This document shows positions 18,719-30,579 of a stretch of 64,000 nucleotides of DNA, one piece after another; the stretch's first letter is position 1; every line of letters begins with the position of its first letter. The position numbers were made by a program, and so were the translations under genes. The DNA comes from Kalaharituber pfeilii (lineage: Eukaryota > Ascomycota > Pezizomycetes > Pezizales > Pezizaceae). The notes beneath the pieces were generated by a model. The model ran no database searches and had not been told where the DNA came from. It was given only the letters and a program-made list of their open reading frames with translations. The stretch is taken from positions 310,001 through 374,000 of the forward strand of contig WHUZ01000030.1 in NCBI GenBank assembly GCA_015179045.1, in the 5' to 3' direction.

Positions 18719-21328
18719 TCATATCCTTCCCCCAAACGGCACGCTCCCTTTTGCTGCACCATCACCATTCGTTGCAGATGCATCCTTCCTCCTCATATCC
18801 GCAATCATCAAACTCAGCGTCGACATTCTGCTCGTCATGATTGCCGGTCCACTGCCCGCCCCAACCGTCCCAGCTGCAGCTTTGCTGAACCCCGCGCCCA
18901 TCACTCCACCCAAACTGCCCCCAGTTGTCGTCCCCTGCGTCGTTGCTGACCGCTGCATCCTCAAACTCTCATACCCGCTTCCCAATCCAATGCCTCCGCC
19001 GGCACCCCTTCCCATCACCTCCATATCTAGCCCACATATACCCGCCCCCTCGACGACCAATAACTTACCCTGAACCATCCTCGCCACCGCCACCCCGCTT
19101 GTATCAGTTGCAACCGACACTGTAGCATGCGACTTCACCGCCTTCGCCTCTGTCTCACTCGTCAAAAACACTAGTTTCTCCCTCCTCTTGGGTTGCGTCG
19201 CATGCGGCCCCAACGTACTACCGTCTGCATCACCATTTCCACTCTCATGGTAATGCCCAAATTCACCCCTACCCGCCCCGCTAGGCTTCATAGCAGAGCT
19301 AGACATGCTATCCGCCGACGTCGCCCTCGTCATCATATGCCTCTCCTGAAACTTTCTCCTGAAATCTGGTTCCACAAGCGGCGCCGCGGCGGCAAGCTCC
19401 CTCTCCTTCTCCTTTTCCTTCTTCGCTACCGCTGCCGCTGCCGCTGTCCCAGGTCCGCCCAATACGGCCGCGATGCCGAGACCAGCAGTAGCCCGCCCAG
19501 CGTTGGCGCTCACATTGCGATGCTTCTTCGAAAGGCGGACGGTTGATGCAGCTCGTTTACCCTTTTTTCCGCCCCCGATGGCACCACCGGCGCTAACTAC
19601 CCTGCGCATCGGAGGAGCGACGTGATGTGGGTTAGGTCCGTAGTCCTCGTCTTCGTCAACATACTCGTTGTCGTCTTCCTCAGGTGCAGGAGCTGGCGCT
19701 GGTGCGGGCGCAGGGCCTATCTGAGAAGGCGCGGGTGCTACACCCCTATCCAACGGTGCCTTCTGACGAGGCTTTGGAAGTTCCTGGATGGTGATACGTT
19801 GAGGAGGAAAATTCTGCTGCACAGTCGGTGGCGGTGGTGGTGGTGGTGGTGGTGGTGGTGTTGGTACCTCCTTCTGTGATCCCTTCGTCCCTCCTAACAC
19901 TAACTCCTCTCCCTCATCGTCGTCAAAATCCTCCACCTCTTCTTCAACTTCTTCCTTCTCCCGTTGCCTGCCTCTGTCCCGCTCCTCCCTCTCCGCTGCT
20001 GCCGCCGAGCTCGTCGTGCTCGACTTCTGCCGTATCAGTCCTGGTCTTACAGGCCCGGCTTTCTTGCCGACGTGTACATGTCCATGCGCATGCGCAACAA
20101 ACTTGCCCTTCGCCTTCTTCCCTAACGTCCCAGTGCCCGATTTCGCGTTCTTCTTTGCCACTCCTGCTCGCCCTGTTGTCTCGCTAGTCGTGCTCTCCGC
20201 TATTGAGGTTGTGGATGCCACTCGCTGGAAGTCTGCATTTGCCTTTCCTTCCTCGGCAGGCAGCGCTGAGGTTGACGCCTGAGCGTACTGCGACTCAACG
20301 GGAGCAGGAGGTAGTGATGGGGGCCCCATGTTAGTTGTAGTTTTAGCAGCCGGGGCCACAGAAGGGTGCTGCTCTTCAATCCTCCGCTGTATTTGCTGTT
20401 GGAATTGCAGATGTTGCCACGGTTGCACCATCCCCGGATTCCTTCTCTCCGCCGCCGTCACCGCAAAATATCCTCCCTCCCTACCCTCTTGTTCCCCTCG
20501 CTCCCTTCCATTTCCTTGTTCTCCAGCTGTACCTAATAACGGAGATGCCATCGGCGAAGGTGGGGATGCCCGTTGCTTAAGTTGACGAAACGCTTCGTTT
20601 AACGCTGTAGTGAAATCCGGTGCTACACCGCTATTGGCTGCACCATTGGCTGCACCTCCAACCCCACCATGTCCTACTCCATTCGGTCCATAATGCAGGA
20701 TCCGCGCAACCCCAATTGTCGGGCTTGGTGGTGGGGTAGGCGGGCCTCCTTGCTGTGACGATGAGTAAGAATACACAAACTCCGGGATAACAGCCGGCGG
20801 CGCGGATGCTTCCGCCGGGGCTGTCACCGCATCAATAGGGATTGTGGTCATCACTGTTGTTTTTGTTACTTCATTCGGCGTCGAGACCGTTTCCTTCAAG
20901 GCGCCTCGAACTGCAGTAGCTCCACCATCATTGACCGTTTCCACCTGCTGTGCACCAATTTCCTTGTTCAATGCCAACCCCTCCCCCTTCTGAATCATCA
21001 TAAACAACGCCCCCACCCTCGAGCCAGGCAGAGTATCCCTTAACCTCTCTGATCCCCATATCCGCCAAAATAGGTTCTCAAGCCGGTGTCCAGCAGGAAG
21101 CACAGTTGAGGATGCCTTGAATACTTTCCAGAACTTGTGAAGCAAAGGCCCGTCGAACGACGATAGCGAAGAGATGGAAGAGGGTATTGTGGGAGGAGAT
21201 TGTAGGAATTTGAGTGGGGGGGCTGCACGGGCAGGATTATGATGTTGATGATTAGGTCGCCGCTGGCTGTGACAGTTTTCGTGCTGGCGGGAGAACTGGT
21301 GGGGTGGGGCTGGTATTATTGGAGGCAT
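18719..21328 (-). CDS. GATA_AreA-domain (Mks1/areA N-terminal-like) regulator, 869 aa
   Basis: The single uninterrupted frame starts at the first ATG (MPPIIPAPPHQF). Residues about 61-95 (LLHKFWKVFKASSTVLPAGH, RLENLFWRIWG) match the short fungal domain named after the areA N-terminus (Pfam GATA_AreA, PF08550). That domain is also in yeast Mks1, a negative regulator in nitrogen and retrograde signalling. No GATA zinc finger is present. The rest is low-complexity: an acidic block with DFDDDEGEE, a proline run near 486-500, an AP-repeat followed by EEDDNEYVDEDEDYGP near 540, and a basic KKGKRAASTVRLSKKHRN near 585-605 that could be nuclear targeting. The near-C-terminal RREKLVFLTSETEAKAVKS looks conserved. 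A role in nutrient signalling is inferred. No intron was needed, though a spliced 3' end cannot be excluded. The only long gene on this side of the window. Confidence 0.85.
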   Translation of the reverse strand: MPPIIPAPPHQFSRQHENCHSQRRPNHQHHNPARAAPPLKFLQSPPTIPSSISSLSSFDGPLLHKFWKVFKASSTVLPAGHRLENLFWRIWGSERLRDTLPGSRVGALFMMIQKGEGLALNKEIGAQQVETVNDGGATAVRGALKETVSTPNEVTKTTVMTTIPIDAVTAPAEASAPPAVIPEFVYSYSSSQQGGPPTPPPSPTIGVARILHYGPNGVGHGGVGGAANGAANSGVAPDFTTALNEAFRQLKQRASPPSPMASPLLGTAGEQGNGRERGEQEGREGGYFAVTAAERRNPGMVQPWQHLQFQQQIQRRIEEQHPSVAPAAKTTTNMGPPSLPPAPVESQYAQASTSALPAEEGKANADFQRVASTTSIAESTTSETTGRAGVAKKNAKSGTGTLGKKAKGKFVAHAHGHVHVGKKAGPVRPGLIRQKSSTTSSAAAAEREERDRGRQREKEEVEEEVEDFDDDEGEELVLGGTKGSQKEVPTPPPPPPPPPPPTVQQNFPPQRITIQELPKPRQKAPLDRGVAPAPSQIGPAPAPAPAPAPEEDDNEYVDEDEDYGPNPHHVAPPMRRVVSAGGAIGGGKKGKRAASTVRLSKKHRNVSANAGRATAGLGIAAVLGGPGTAAAAAVAKKEKEKERELAAAAPLVEPDFRRKFQERHMMTRATSADSMSSSAMKPSGAGRGEFGHYHESGNGDADGSTLGPHATQPKRREKLVFLTSETEAKAVKSHATVSVATDTSGVAVARMVQGKLLVVEGAGICGLDMEVMGRGAGGGIGLGSGYESLRMQRSATTQGTTTGGSLGGVMGAGFSKAAAGTVGAGSGPAIMTSRMSTLSLMIADMRRKDASATNGDGAAKGSVPFGGRI

Positions 21329-24300
21329 ATTGAGACTTCGGAGTATATGTATGGTATTTGGGTATCTTGTATGTAGATTGTGAAAATGACAAAGTCCTAA
21401 TACCTTTCGAATGAGGTTCCTTATAGAACAGGCGTCTGTCTCTCCTGTGGTCTCTCCCCCTGTATTACGCAGAGCTTATTCCCTAAACCTTCCACTCTCC
21501 TCCACGTGACTTAGGCGTTCACTTAAGCCGTATGCTTCCAAAATCGCAAGCTTCCTCCAAGTTCCCGTTTCTATTTCTATTTTAAATCCCTTCCACACTG
21601 CGGACCCCAGCCTTCACGGTGGCAACGAAGACCAGCCCTATCCAATTGCCAAACCCCAGTCCTGACCCCGGTCTAGTTCAGACCCTTGTAAGATGCAACC
21701 CAACACACAACTGATCTATCACTCAGAGCCTCAATTGCAACGCTAGCAGTCCGTTTTTAATTCGTGACTCAATCCGCACTCGAACCCGCAATCCTATGAC
21801 CCCCAATCCTCCTTTCTAGAGAAGCTCCCAATATATCCCCCAATTATCGCGCAGCCAATTTGTATATGCCTGACCTCGGCTGCGCTCGCTTGAATTCGGC
21901 TTGGTGAAGTTGATACTGTGTTGCGACGTTACTGCTAGTATAAATGTCTCCCCAGGATAATTTTAATATAAGTATAATAGTGTACCCGTTAGCGACAATG
22001 TAGCGTGATATATACCACCAAGATACTTATGTCAAAAAATCCGGTGCTTTAACTTTTTGGTCGTAGCTCGTCACGTCGTTGCCAGCGGCGATAGTTGCTT
22101 GTTAGAAGAACAGTAGTCGCTCGCCCCGCCACTTGCTCGGGTAAGTTCAGATCAAATTTTGGTAGCAGATGGCCGTCTCAAAGTTGCAAAACCCCGCACC
22201 TTGTCGTGATATTCAACCGGAATCCTCAAAAGGTATCCAGTCCAAGATCCACTGAGGGATTATCTTCCCGTTATTCGCTTGCTTCTTTTTCCACAGCCCT
22301 CTTCATATATCCAAAATCCTGCTTGCCTTGTGCCTCTCCCACGCTCGTTGAGAATCCCAATCCCTAATTCGCAAGGCACCAATCGTACTCTTTGCACAAC
22401 CCAGTTCGGCAACCAGAGCTATAAGCTACTGATGCGTCGCACTGAATGATCGTGATTTTCTGTAGTTCCCAGCCGCCTCAGCTAATGATAAAATACCACT
22501 TGGAACGTAATAAGTAGGCGTAGCAGCTACTAGAGAAGCGAGTAGAACCGCTGTCATCCCCGATTCAAAAGCCAGACCCGTTGCCGTTATCACCGCGATG
22601 CTGCGCTTTTCAAAGATTAATGGAAATTCAAGCTCTGCCGTTGTAAGGTGTAAGAACTTGAACAACCGAAGGGTCGATCCGCCACTGCATGCCCACCTAC
22701 TTTGCAGTCCTTCAACGTGAATGTTGCGGTGCGCGAGGCTTCCCTAAAAGGGGGCCGCTCGGATTCGTGCTGAATCACACTGAAGATCGCCTTCGGTGCC
22801 TGCTCGGAGTTTTCTCAAATCGCCATCAGCCACCATACTGCCTGCGCACACAACCCCCAAACTTCGAGATGATTGCAGAGCGGATTCAAAAGACGCCGCC
22901 AAAATGAAAGAGAGATAAAAGGAAAAGGAAAGTGGCGGCAACCTACCTACGTCGAGAGATGCACCTGGGTCACGCCACTGTTTGGGGGTGGGACTTAAGT
23001 ACTAGCTATGGCTACTAAAAACTAGCTAGCGTCAAGAACAACCACTGTAGAAACTAACGTGCACTCCAGGGAGCTAAGATTCTTGTGGGTATAATGTCTT
23101 GAACAACTTCAATAGATCAAAGCGCAGATGCAATGCTCACTTCGAGAAGCGGGATGGGAGCTGGATGGCGGCGGCGAGCGTGATGAGGCGCCTCCCGGGA
23201 GAGATATGTGGTTGTGGCGATGGTAATGTTGGGACTTTAGGGTAGGCACACCGACTTTGGTGATATGTCCGTGGGCGCGAAACTTAGCTTTAAGGGCGTA
23301 AGCTATTGGATATGTTTTGGAGAACGTTTCCCGTAGTTGTATCTGTGAAGCGGCTTGTATGGGGGACTTGAGGTCCCTCACATAGATATATCTATGTTCC
23401 GTCCGGAGTTAACAACTGACGCTACACGCCGGGGTTTCGGAGTTGGAGATGTTTCGAATCTTAGGAATTCAGGAGAATCGGTGATATAACAAGTACTACC
23501 TGTTGGAATATCAACCTCGGAAGTGTGACAAGATTATGCTACTATGTAGAACAAAACTTGAGCCATTTCGTCTTGTCATAGCGAGTCCCGCACAGGCATC
23601 TGTTTACATACCTAGATCAAAACCATACGTGAGCCCAAAAACGAGCAGGCGAATAACAAACGAGCGAATATAACCTCCGATAGCCCCTGCTGAGCTCCAG
23701 CGCAACTTGAAATGAACCAAAGAAAGCTCACGGCGTTGTCAAGAAATTTCTATGTGTCAGAGAGCAAGCGAAAGACTCACGAGGGAAACGTCAAAAGAGA
23801 AAAGAGGGAAAAAGAGAAGCGAGCGTCGACGAACGAAATATCTCTGATGTGACGAAGAATCCCGAGCCAACTTCGAACCAAGAAAAACTGTGCCGACGTG
23901 TGTGCGTTCACATACGCCAACCCAGCACAGCACCCCAAAGCCACCCGTCGGGCCCCGTGACAACGCCCAAGTCACGATGCTTCACAACTGGGTAACGATG
24001 CTGCAGCGCAACGTCCAAATGTGATGGGTGTGTGTGATGTGCTCGCCAGTGTCCTAAGCTCCCCTTCTCTCACAGCTTTGCACGACGCTTGATGCTAATG
24101 GGTGACAACTGCCAGAGCAAGAGAGTTGAAAAACATCCAAATAGAATCGAATAAACGAACGACATACCGTTCTTTGCCGTTCTCTCTTGCACAAATTTCG
24201 CAAAAAAGCAATCTGCAAGTCCCAAAACCGCCAGAAGGCAAACAAAAAAAAATTTAGCAAAGGAAAAAGCAATAAAAGGCTCCAGACCGCCAGGTAAGAA

Positions 24301-24940
24301 CGACCCAGGCACCCCCCAGGTGGTACCTTAGCAGTACCTCCTACCCCTACTCTAGTACTAGCCACTTCCTCCCCTCTCTCACCCCTTCCTGGCCCGCGCC
24401 CAGTCCGACTGTACTCGAGTACGCGGAATAGCCCGAGTGAATCAGCCGGGCGCGTGTAAATGGACCACTACCATTCAAGCGGCGAGTCAAGAAGCCGCAC
24501 AACACATTTCAATAGCTAATCGGTAAATTGCACCTCGCAAAAGTATTAGCAGCTCACTTTCGTCAAAGACGCAGATATAATGGCAAGTCAATAGTGCACC
24601 GGGAGTAGCACTTAGCCGACCCCGAAGATAACAGCACATCTCTCCATGGACGGTACTAATAATGTGCTCACTCACCTTTACATATCCAAGCAAGCAGTGC
24701 ACAAGAAACCCCATACCTAAGCTTAGCCCACATCCAAAGACAGCGCATGCGACGGCCAGAGATTGAACGCACGAGCAAGGGCCGGGGGCGGGGGGTGGGG
24801 GGCTCAGGGTTTGGTAGGTTTAGGGAGGGAGGCGAGAGGCGAGAAGAACGAAAACCATGCACACTAGTTTAAGTAGTTTCATCGTCCATCCGTCCCAAGG
24901 CGGACGGGAGGCAGCTAGCTTGCTTTGCTGGGAACAGCGG
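21329..24940. other. Promoter side of the GATA_AreA gene, then no recognised gene
   Basis: 21329-21600 should hold the promoter and 5' UTR of the minus-strand gene; I could not place a TATA box with confidence. Beyond it there are only short frames without recognisable domains, such as 22426-22665, 23109-23381 and 24054-24365 on the minus strand. A G-run lies at 24779-24800. Confidence 0.4.
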
Positions 24941-25046
24941 AGCTTATATCGGCGTTCCACTGTACTTTCCTCTAATATAAAAACTTAGGTTTGCAATCCA
25001 CTAAAAAAGGCGAAACTGCACTCCCCATACTGGCTGGAAAAGTAGG
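24941..25046 (-). repeat. Helitron-derived segment, copy 2
   Basis: Nearly identical to 11796-11900, including the VERRYK codons, with one extra A that shifts the frame. Flanks differ completely, and no other Helitron coding surrounds it. Confidence 0.85.
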
Positions 25047-26061
25047 AGTGCATGCGGAGAATAGTTGATTCGTTGAAGAGATTACTGTACCATGAACGAT
25101 AAAAGTCCCCCATCGAAAGCGGAAAGGATGATCGAGTTCGCATGGCACGAGACCCGCCACGATGGCCCATGGCACAAACCAAGCCTTTGTAGGTCGGGAA
25201 AAAAAAAAAAAAAAAAAAAAAAAGAGAGGCGTGAGTACAAATGACAACAAAAGGGAAAACTAGCCGTGCATATGCACGGCGATGAGAAACGTAAAACATA
25301 TAAAATTTGGCAAGTCGCAAAACATCTGCCCTGCAATGCCGCTAGAAGAGCTAATACGTAGTTTTTGGGTCCGAAAGAGGCAATTGTCATGGAAAAGAGG
25401 AGGAAAGGGCGAGTACTTGTGCATTAGCTGTCCTTCAGCTCCTATGAACATTCTCAAGGATATGTTAACACCCGTTCTACTTTGAGAAGCGGACGTCATG
25501 CGAAGTCCATTGTTAAGGATAAATTTTCTACATTTGATACATTACCAACACCACCACCACAACCACCACCACAACCATCGCGAATCTAGGTCGTTCTCCG
25601 GCAAAGCTTTCGAGCTGACACCCCCGCGGCGTACTCCCTAACCCGCGCAGCCTCAATCGTGAGATGTAACAATGGAACTAGACACGAAAGCGCATGGAAA
25701 GCACTAAAGCCCTACCTTGATACAATTCTGCCGGTAGCATAGAAAATGCAATGATTCTGAGGCATGCCGTGCAACCAGCATTTCTTCACAAGTCAGGAGG
25801 ACATATACCCCGATTCAGTATCGAGGAGGAGGCGCCTAGGGCTACGGATATTTGAGCCGTACAGTTGCAGGGCGGAGAATGATAGGTTGATTGACCTAGG
25901 GCGGACGCTAGAGAAGCCTCCAACAGGCAGCCGAGCGCTATTAGTGAAATTATTTAAAGTTTAAATGGCGGCTTATACCTGGTTGGAACTTGTAAATGTG
26001 CAGTGAGGGAGCGGGCGCTCATGACCCGAGGAGCCGTGTGGTGCCTTGCGGGCGCGTCACT
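25047..26061. other. No gene recognised; A-run
   Basis: A run of about 24 A lies at 25200-25222, preceded by a GC-rich stretch that does not match either hairpin type. CCACCACAACCACCACCAC lies near 25552-25575. Confidence 0.4.
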
Positions 26062-26063
26062 TA

Positions 26064-26162
26064 GTCTCGTAACCAGACGCGTCACTTACCAGCAAGTGAG
26101 TTTGAGCCATAGAATGATATATACGGGCGCAGGAAGTTTGATTGATGTGCTGGTTACGAGAC
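26064..26162. mobile_element. 99-bp MITE with TA target duplication
   Basis: Perfect 13-bp TIRs, GTCTCGTAACCAG at 26064-26076 and CTGGTTACGAGAC at 26150-26162, are flanked by TA at 26062-26063 and 26163-26164. That is the structure of a miniature Tc1/mariner/pogo element. The sequence GCGTCACTTA occurs both just outside and just inside the left end. Confidence 0.8.
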
Positions 26163-26164
26163 TA

Positions 26165-29100
26165 ATTGAAGTGTATTCTATGAGCCATTTTACATCCTTC
26201 AACAACAAGCACAGCGGCGTAGTTCAGTATATAAATGAACTTATTTATCGCAGGTATACAGCGGGTCGTGAAACGACAAAGCCGAGAAATATTTTGGTCG
26301 TCGTTGCGTCCACCCAAGTACGCGAACTGCCAATGCTCAGTGACAGAAATTGATGTCCTGTCCATATAGATGAGTTTTCATATCCTCTTTCATTTATGCG
26401 CCCGCATCCATGCCAGGATACATGGTGCCCCCACTTCAAACTTCATCCCATCCCATCCACAGCCATCCCACGCACATCATCCATCTTTGATATCCCCACG
26501 TCCTACTCCGCCTTTCTCATGCCGCTTTCCTGACCTTGCCGACCGGCTCCACATCCCACATTTGACTAGCGCACTACAGGTATTAGAGCTAGCTTAATGC
26601 ATACATCTGCGAAATTTACAGCTACCCCGTTCCCAATTCAAGAAGAAATACTCGAGTGCCAATTATTGTGTGACCAGACCCCAGTTTGCAAAATGCATGC
26701 ATATAGAGCGAGGGCCTAGTCGGGAAATCTTACCGGGATCATTCATGTCCGTATGATAAGTATTTAATAATAGTGCCGAGCAAGATCCAGACATCTTCTA
26801 TCAACTCCAGATCCACCACAAAAATTGTTTTCCTGCACATACTGAAACGTGTATTACATTAATTGCTAGTGGGGACTTGTTCTCGTGCCCAGACTATTAT
26901 CTCCGGCCTTCAGCCGTAGTGGGGACTATTTATTCAAGAAGATATATTCAATGAATGAGGTCATGCGTCGCTCAGGGATTTTGAACTGCCTCCGTGACTA
27001 TACTTGTGTTTTACCTGTGCTGGTACCTACTTTACAAATCGAGATGTACTGCCCAGTCTCATAGCTGGGTTTCTGCGGTTTGCGTGTGTTTAGCAATGGC
27101 ATTTACACTAAACTATAGGTAGAATAGGGGACCGCAGCTGTCAACAGTTCTCGGCATCATGCAACCGTTTGCAGGCAAGGTAAGGGTAATGAGATCTATG
27201 CCAGTTTGATAGAAATTCAAGACAGATACATTCCTTTATCAAATCAACTTTTAGTCGGTGGATTTCAGCTTCTCGTTACATTAGCCATCAGTAGCAGTAT
27301 TCAGAAGTCATCGACGACGTGGTTGGTTGAGGCGATTACTCTGGCATCCTACATACTAATGCACAATGAAAGTATGTACTCTACTTCAACCTAAAGAGTC
27401 GAACTCACTTATGCAGGAGTACTTGAGAGGGCTTCTAGAAGCAACAATAGGCATTCTACAGTAATAATTGCTGTACGGAATGTAAATGTGCCGCTCCACA
27501 GATATTACTTGAGCTCAGACTACAAGTAGTTTTGTTCTTTAGTTGTATGCTATATTTTCATAACCGAGTCGAAGCTGCACAATTTCGTCATTATACTATT
27601 GCCATTGCCATTGCCATGTAAAACTATCGCTAGCAAAAGAGCTGTAACCCTACACAAAACCATCTCAACCAGGGTACCAGAGCACAGTAATCCCTTCTTC
27701 CATACCCCTCGATCACTATAGCCCTCCACGATGCTTCATACTAGTGGCCCCCACGCGTGCAGCTCTGAATCAAATCTAGCGTGCCTGACAATGGTCAAAG
27801 TTTCAGCGATAGGTAGCGAACGGGCCGGGTAGAACTCCCCTTTTTAAAAGTGGGCCGCATCGATATCATGAGCTGGATCCGGATCGACCGAGGTGCATTG
27901 CACGGTGGTGAAGGTATGAGATTTAGATAGAGGCATGAGATGGCGATAGATTCGGATTTGGGCGAAGGACGGGTCGACTCTATTCAAGTAAGTACTATGA
28001 ACTGCACTGTGCTAAGATTAGGATCGAGGAAGAGGCATTTCAATGCGGAGACCAAGACTTTATGAGAACTTGTCCATGTGACTGGGACGGCCGGGTGCCA
28101 GGGTTACTTATGTAAGTATATTTGTGCAAAGCCGCCCAACATACAACACGGTACCACCCATATCAGTAATCTTAGCGCAGCATTGAGTTCAGCTCCCGCG
28201 ACCCGCGGCCCAGCGCACGGAACTACCAAGCTACAATATCGTTCCAAGAACTTGATCAGCTTCGATCGATCGAAGGAATGAGCTCGAGGGCAAATGTCAA
28301 TGTTTCATTGACCCTTATACTGGTTGACTCGGTAACGGCTGATCATGGCTGTGAGGATCTGAATGTTGACAGCATATGAGAGCACATAGATAATTGATTG
28401 TCAAGATTACAATAAGAAAAGTATGTAGTTATTCAAGTGAGAACACTCTAAAAGTAATATGAATACAGAATCAAGTGTAATTGCGGCAAGTATACATATA
28501 TAAGTACAATATATCTGTACGAAAAGTACCTGACGTTGGCGTACTTGCTACGTGGATTTCCACAAACCCTCTCCAGCAGAACTGACATTAAGTGCATAAG
28601 TCACATCTAGCATGAAAAAGTTATTTCTAATCATATGCATCGCAATGTCATCCTGTAACCATTGTTGCCGCTGTTCAGATGTAATGCAATGGGGCACACG
28701 CACGTATGCCAAGTAATGCCACATAACCGCTATGAGTACGGTTATGACACTCAAGCAATGATTCCTAATTTTGCGTACAAAATCGTTTCTCCTAAATTCT
28801 AATTCCAGTAGTTTTAATATTATAGTACCCATGCGCACACGTGGTCATCCAAGCAAGAGCTCATTGTCACGTGGCTCATCCCTGGCTGCCGCTAGCTGAC
28901 AGCCCAGTCTACGCAAAACCCGCTCCGCACCGCGGGCAATTTTGAAGCTTAAATGGCAAATTGTGCTATCAGAAACCAATACTTTTGCACTAATGGCCTA
29001 GCTTAAAATCGCCGATAACTTTGTTGTTTTTGACACTTCTTGATCGATAAACGCCCGGTTTTAAATCAGACCAGGCGTCCATGTGAGCAGCGCGATACTG

Positions 29101-29625
29101 TAGTTCCATGTATGATTAAGAAGGAATATTTTAGATTGTAATAGCTCGAAACGAATCTTTTCCTGCGCCAGTTTCGCGCTTTACGGCTTCGTACTTTCAG
29201 AGCAAATGGTTACTACTAGGTTGAGGTAAAGGCCTGGGGTATGCGTACGCTCCGGCCTAAGTATGTATTTACTTTCATTTGCGGGCATATCCTTGTCTGC
29301 CATTGTCTACCGCATGTACCGGTCTGCTGCTGTGCTATGTAGCAATGTTAAATACAACAAATTCGGCGGTGATGAAATCCTGGGCCGAAATTTTGTCATC
29401 ATGTATTGTCCGCTCAGGGTAAAACATGTCGTAAACCTATGTCAACTAGTATCGGTGGTTCCTAATAGCTATAGGGAAGCAATATGAGGCTCCACAGTGT
29501 CGACGGTATGTAATAAGCCCAAGTAGACCAGCTTATAAGTCACATGCAGTATGCCACATATGCCTCTTCCGTGGTATCTCTTCGACGGAACCAATCATCC
29601 TGTTGCGAATGCAGCAGCAACATTT
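26165..29625. other. No gene recognised
   Basis: Only short frames are present. A 96-residue minus-strand frame at 28548-28838 (LELEFRRNDFVRKIRNHC) may be an old coding fragment but has no domain I know. No tRNA-like segment was found by eye. Confidence 0.4.
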
Positions 29626-29636
29626 AAACCAGGGAT

Positions 29637-29688
29637 TTTTTTTCTTAGTCACGTAACCCCGCATACAGGCTACCAGCCTATGGCAGGA
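29637..29688 (-). mobile_element. Hairpin-A micro-retroposon, type 2, 52 bp
   Basis: An 11-bp perfect duplication (AAACCAGGGAT) flanks it at 29626-29636 and 29689-29699. On the minus strand the insert is CCTGCCATAGGCTGGTAGCC then TGTATGCGGGGTTACGTGAC and a short A tail. Nothing but the hairpin and tail is inserted. Confidence 0.87.
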
Positions 29689-29699
29689 AAACCAGGGAT

Positions 29700-30176
29700 A
29701 TTTACAGGAAGACATTTTATATATTGCAGATGAAAGGGACGTCGACCTGTAAATATGTCATGACCAAGGATTAACCATATCAGCCCTTTTAATGACAATT
29801 GTTCACCAGAGTACGTTTTTGCCGGGGTAACCTCACATTAACTTTCCCCATATCCCACATTATGCATGTAGAGGTGGCCGCCCGGGAACTGTTCTGGTAT
29901 AGTTGCTCCACTCTAGTTCTCATCTATGGGAATCAGCACTGTCATTTCGCTGTAGTGAATAGCGTACTTAGATGAGTACCCCAGTACTATGGGGGCGGCC
30001 GTCACCGTTGCATCTATGTTCCTTCGGAATTCCGTAACTGGATAATGTATAACGCTAGCCAGCCGGGGCACATTGCTCTAATGAATACAATAGAGATTGC
30101 TCTACAGTAGATTTTTCGAGCAGGATATATACGATAACAAGCTTCCTGAAAAGTTAGTTATTAGGTGTTAAAGGTG
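29700..30176. other. No gene recognised
   Basis: Nothing recognisable. Confidence 0.4.
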
Positions 30177-30238
30177 CCCTGCCATGGCGAACAGCTGCAC
30201 GCGGGGTCACGTGAAAAAAAAAAAAAAAAAAAAAAAAA
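30177..30238 (+). mobile_element. Hairpin-A micro-retroposon, type 2
   Basis: CCCTGCCATGGCGAACAGCT then GCACGCGGGGTCACGTGA and about 25 A. No clear target duplication remains. Confidence 0.75.
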
Positions 30239-30414
30239 GAAGCTGATTCTGGGCTTGAATGAAAGATCATCTGAAGCCTTTTAAGAGCCTAGATGATGGA
30301 GTTGCTAAAATTACCCGTTCTATACTGTTGACGAATGAAGCTAAAAGTTGTTTTTCTCACCACATCCCTGTAATGCCTCCGTATGATCTCTTTTTATCGA
30401 GACTGGACATGTTA

Positions 30415-30577
30415 CAGTCGAGCCTGCTATATTGGATAAGGCCGGGACCGGCGGGTTTTATCCAATAAGACAAAATATCCAATAATCCTCAACGGACTAA
30501 TTGGCTCCGGCCGGCAAAGTTGATCCAATAAGACAGGTTATCCAATATGACAGGATCCAACATGAGAGGCTCGACTG
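30415..30577. mobile_element. Pogo/Fot1-like MITE, 163 bp, both ends present
   Basis: The TIRs begin CAGTCGAGCCT and end AGGCTCGACTG, with TA at 30413-30414 and 30578-30579. Internal TATCCAATA/TATTGGATA motifs recur in both orientations. The ends resemble those of fungal pogo-superfamily transposons. Related copies lie at 12107-12229 and 59381-59534. Confidence 0.85.
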
Positions 30578-30579
30578 TA

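Noticed and set aside
18657..20585. Several open frames on the plus strand rich in Pro, Ser and Leu
   Set aside because: They are antisense shadows of the intact minus-strand GATA_AreA gene; the conserved domain is only on the minus strand.
24972..25390. Minus-strand frames with phenylalanine runs
   Set aside because: The runs are the translation of the A-tract at 25200-25222.
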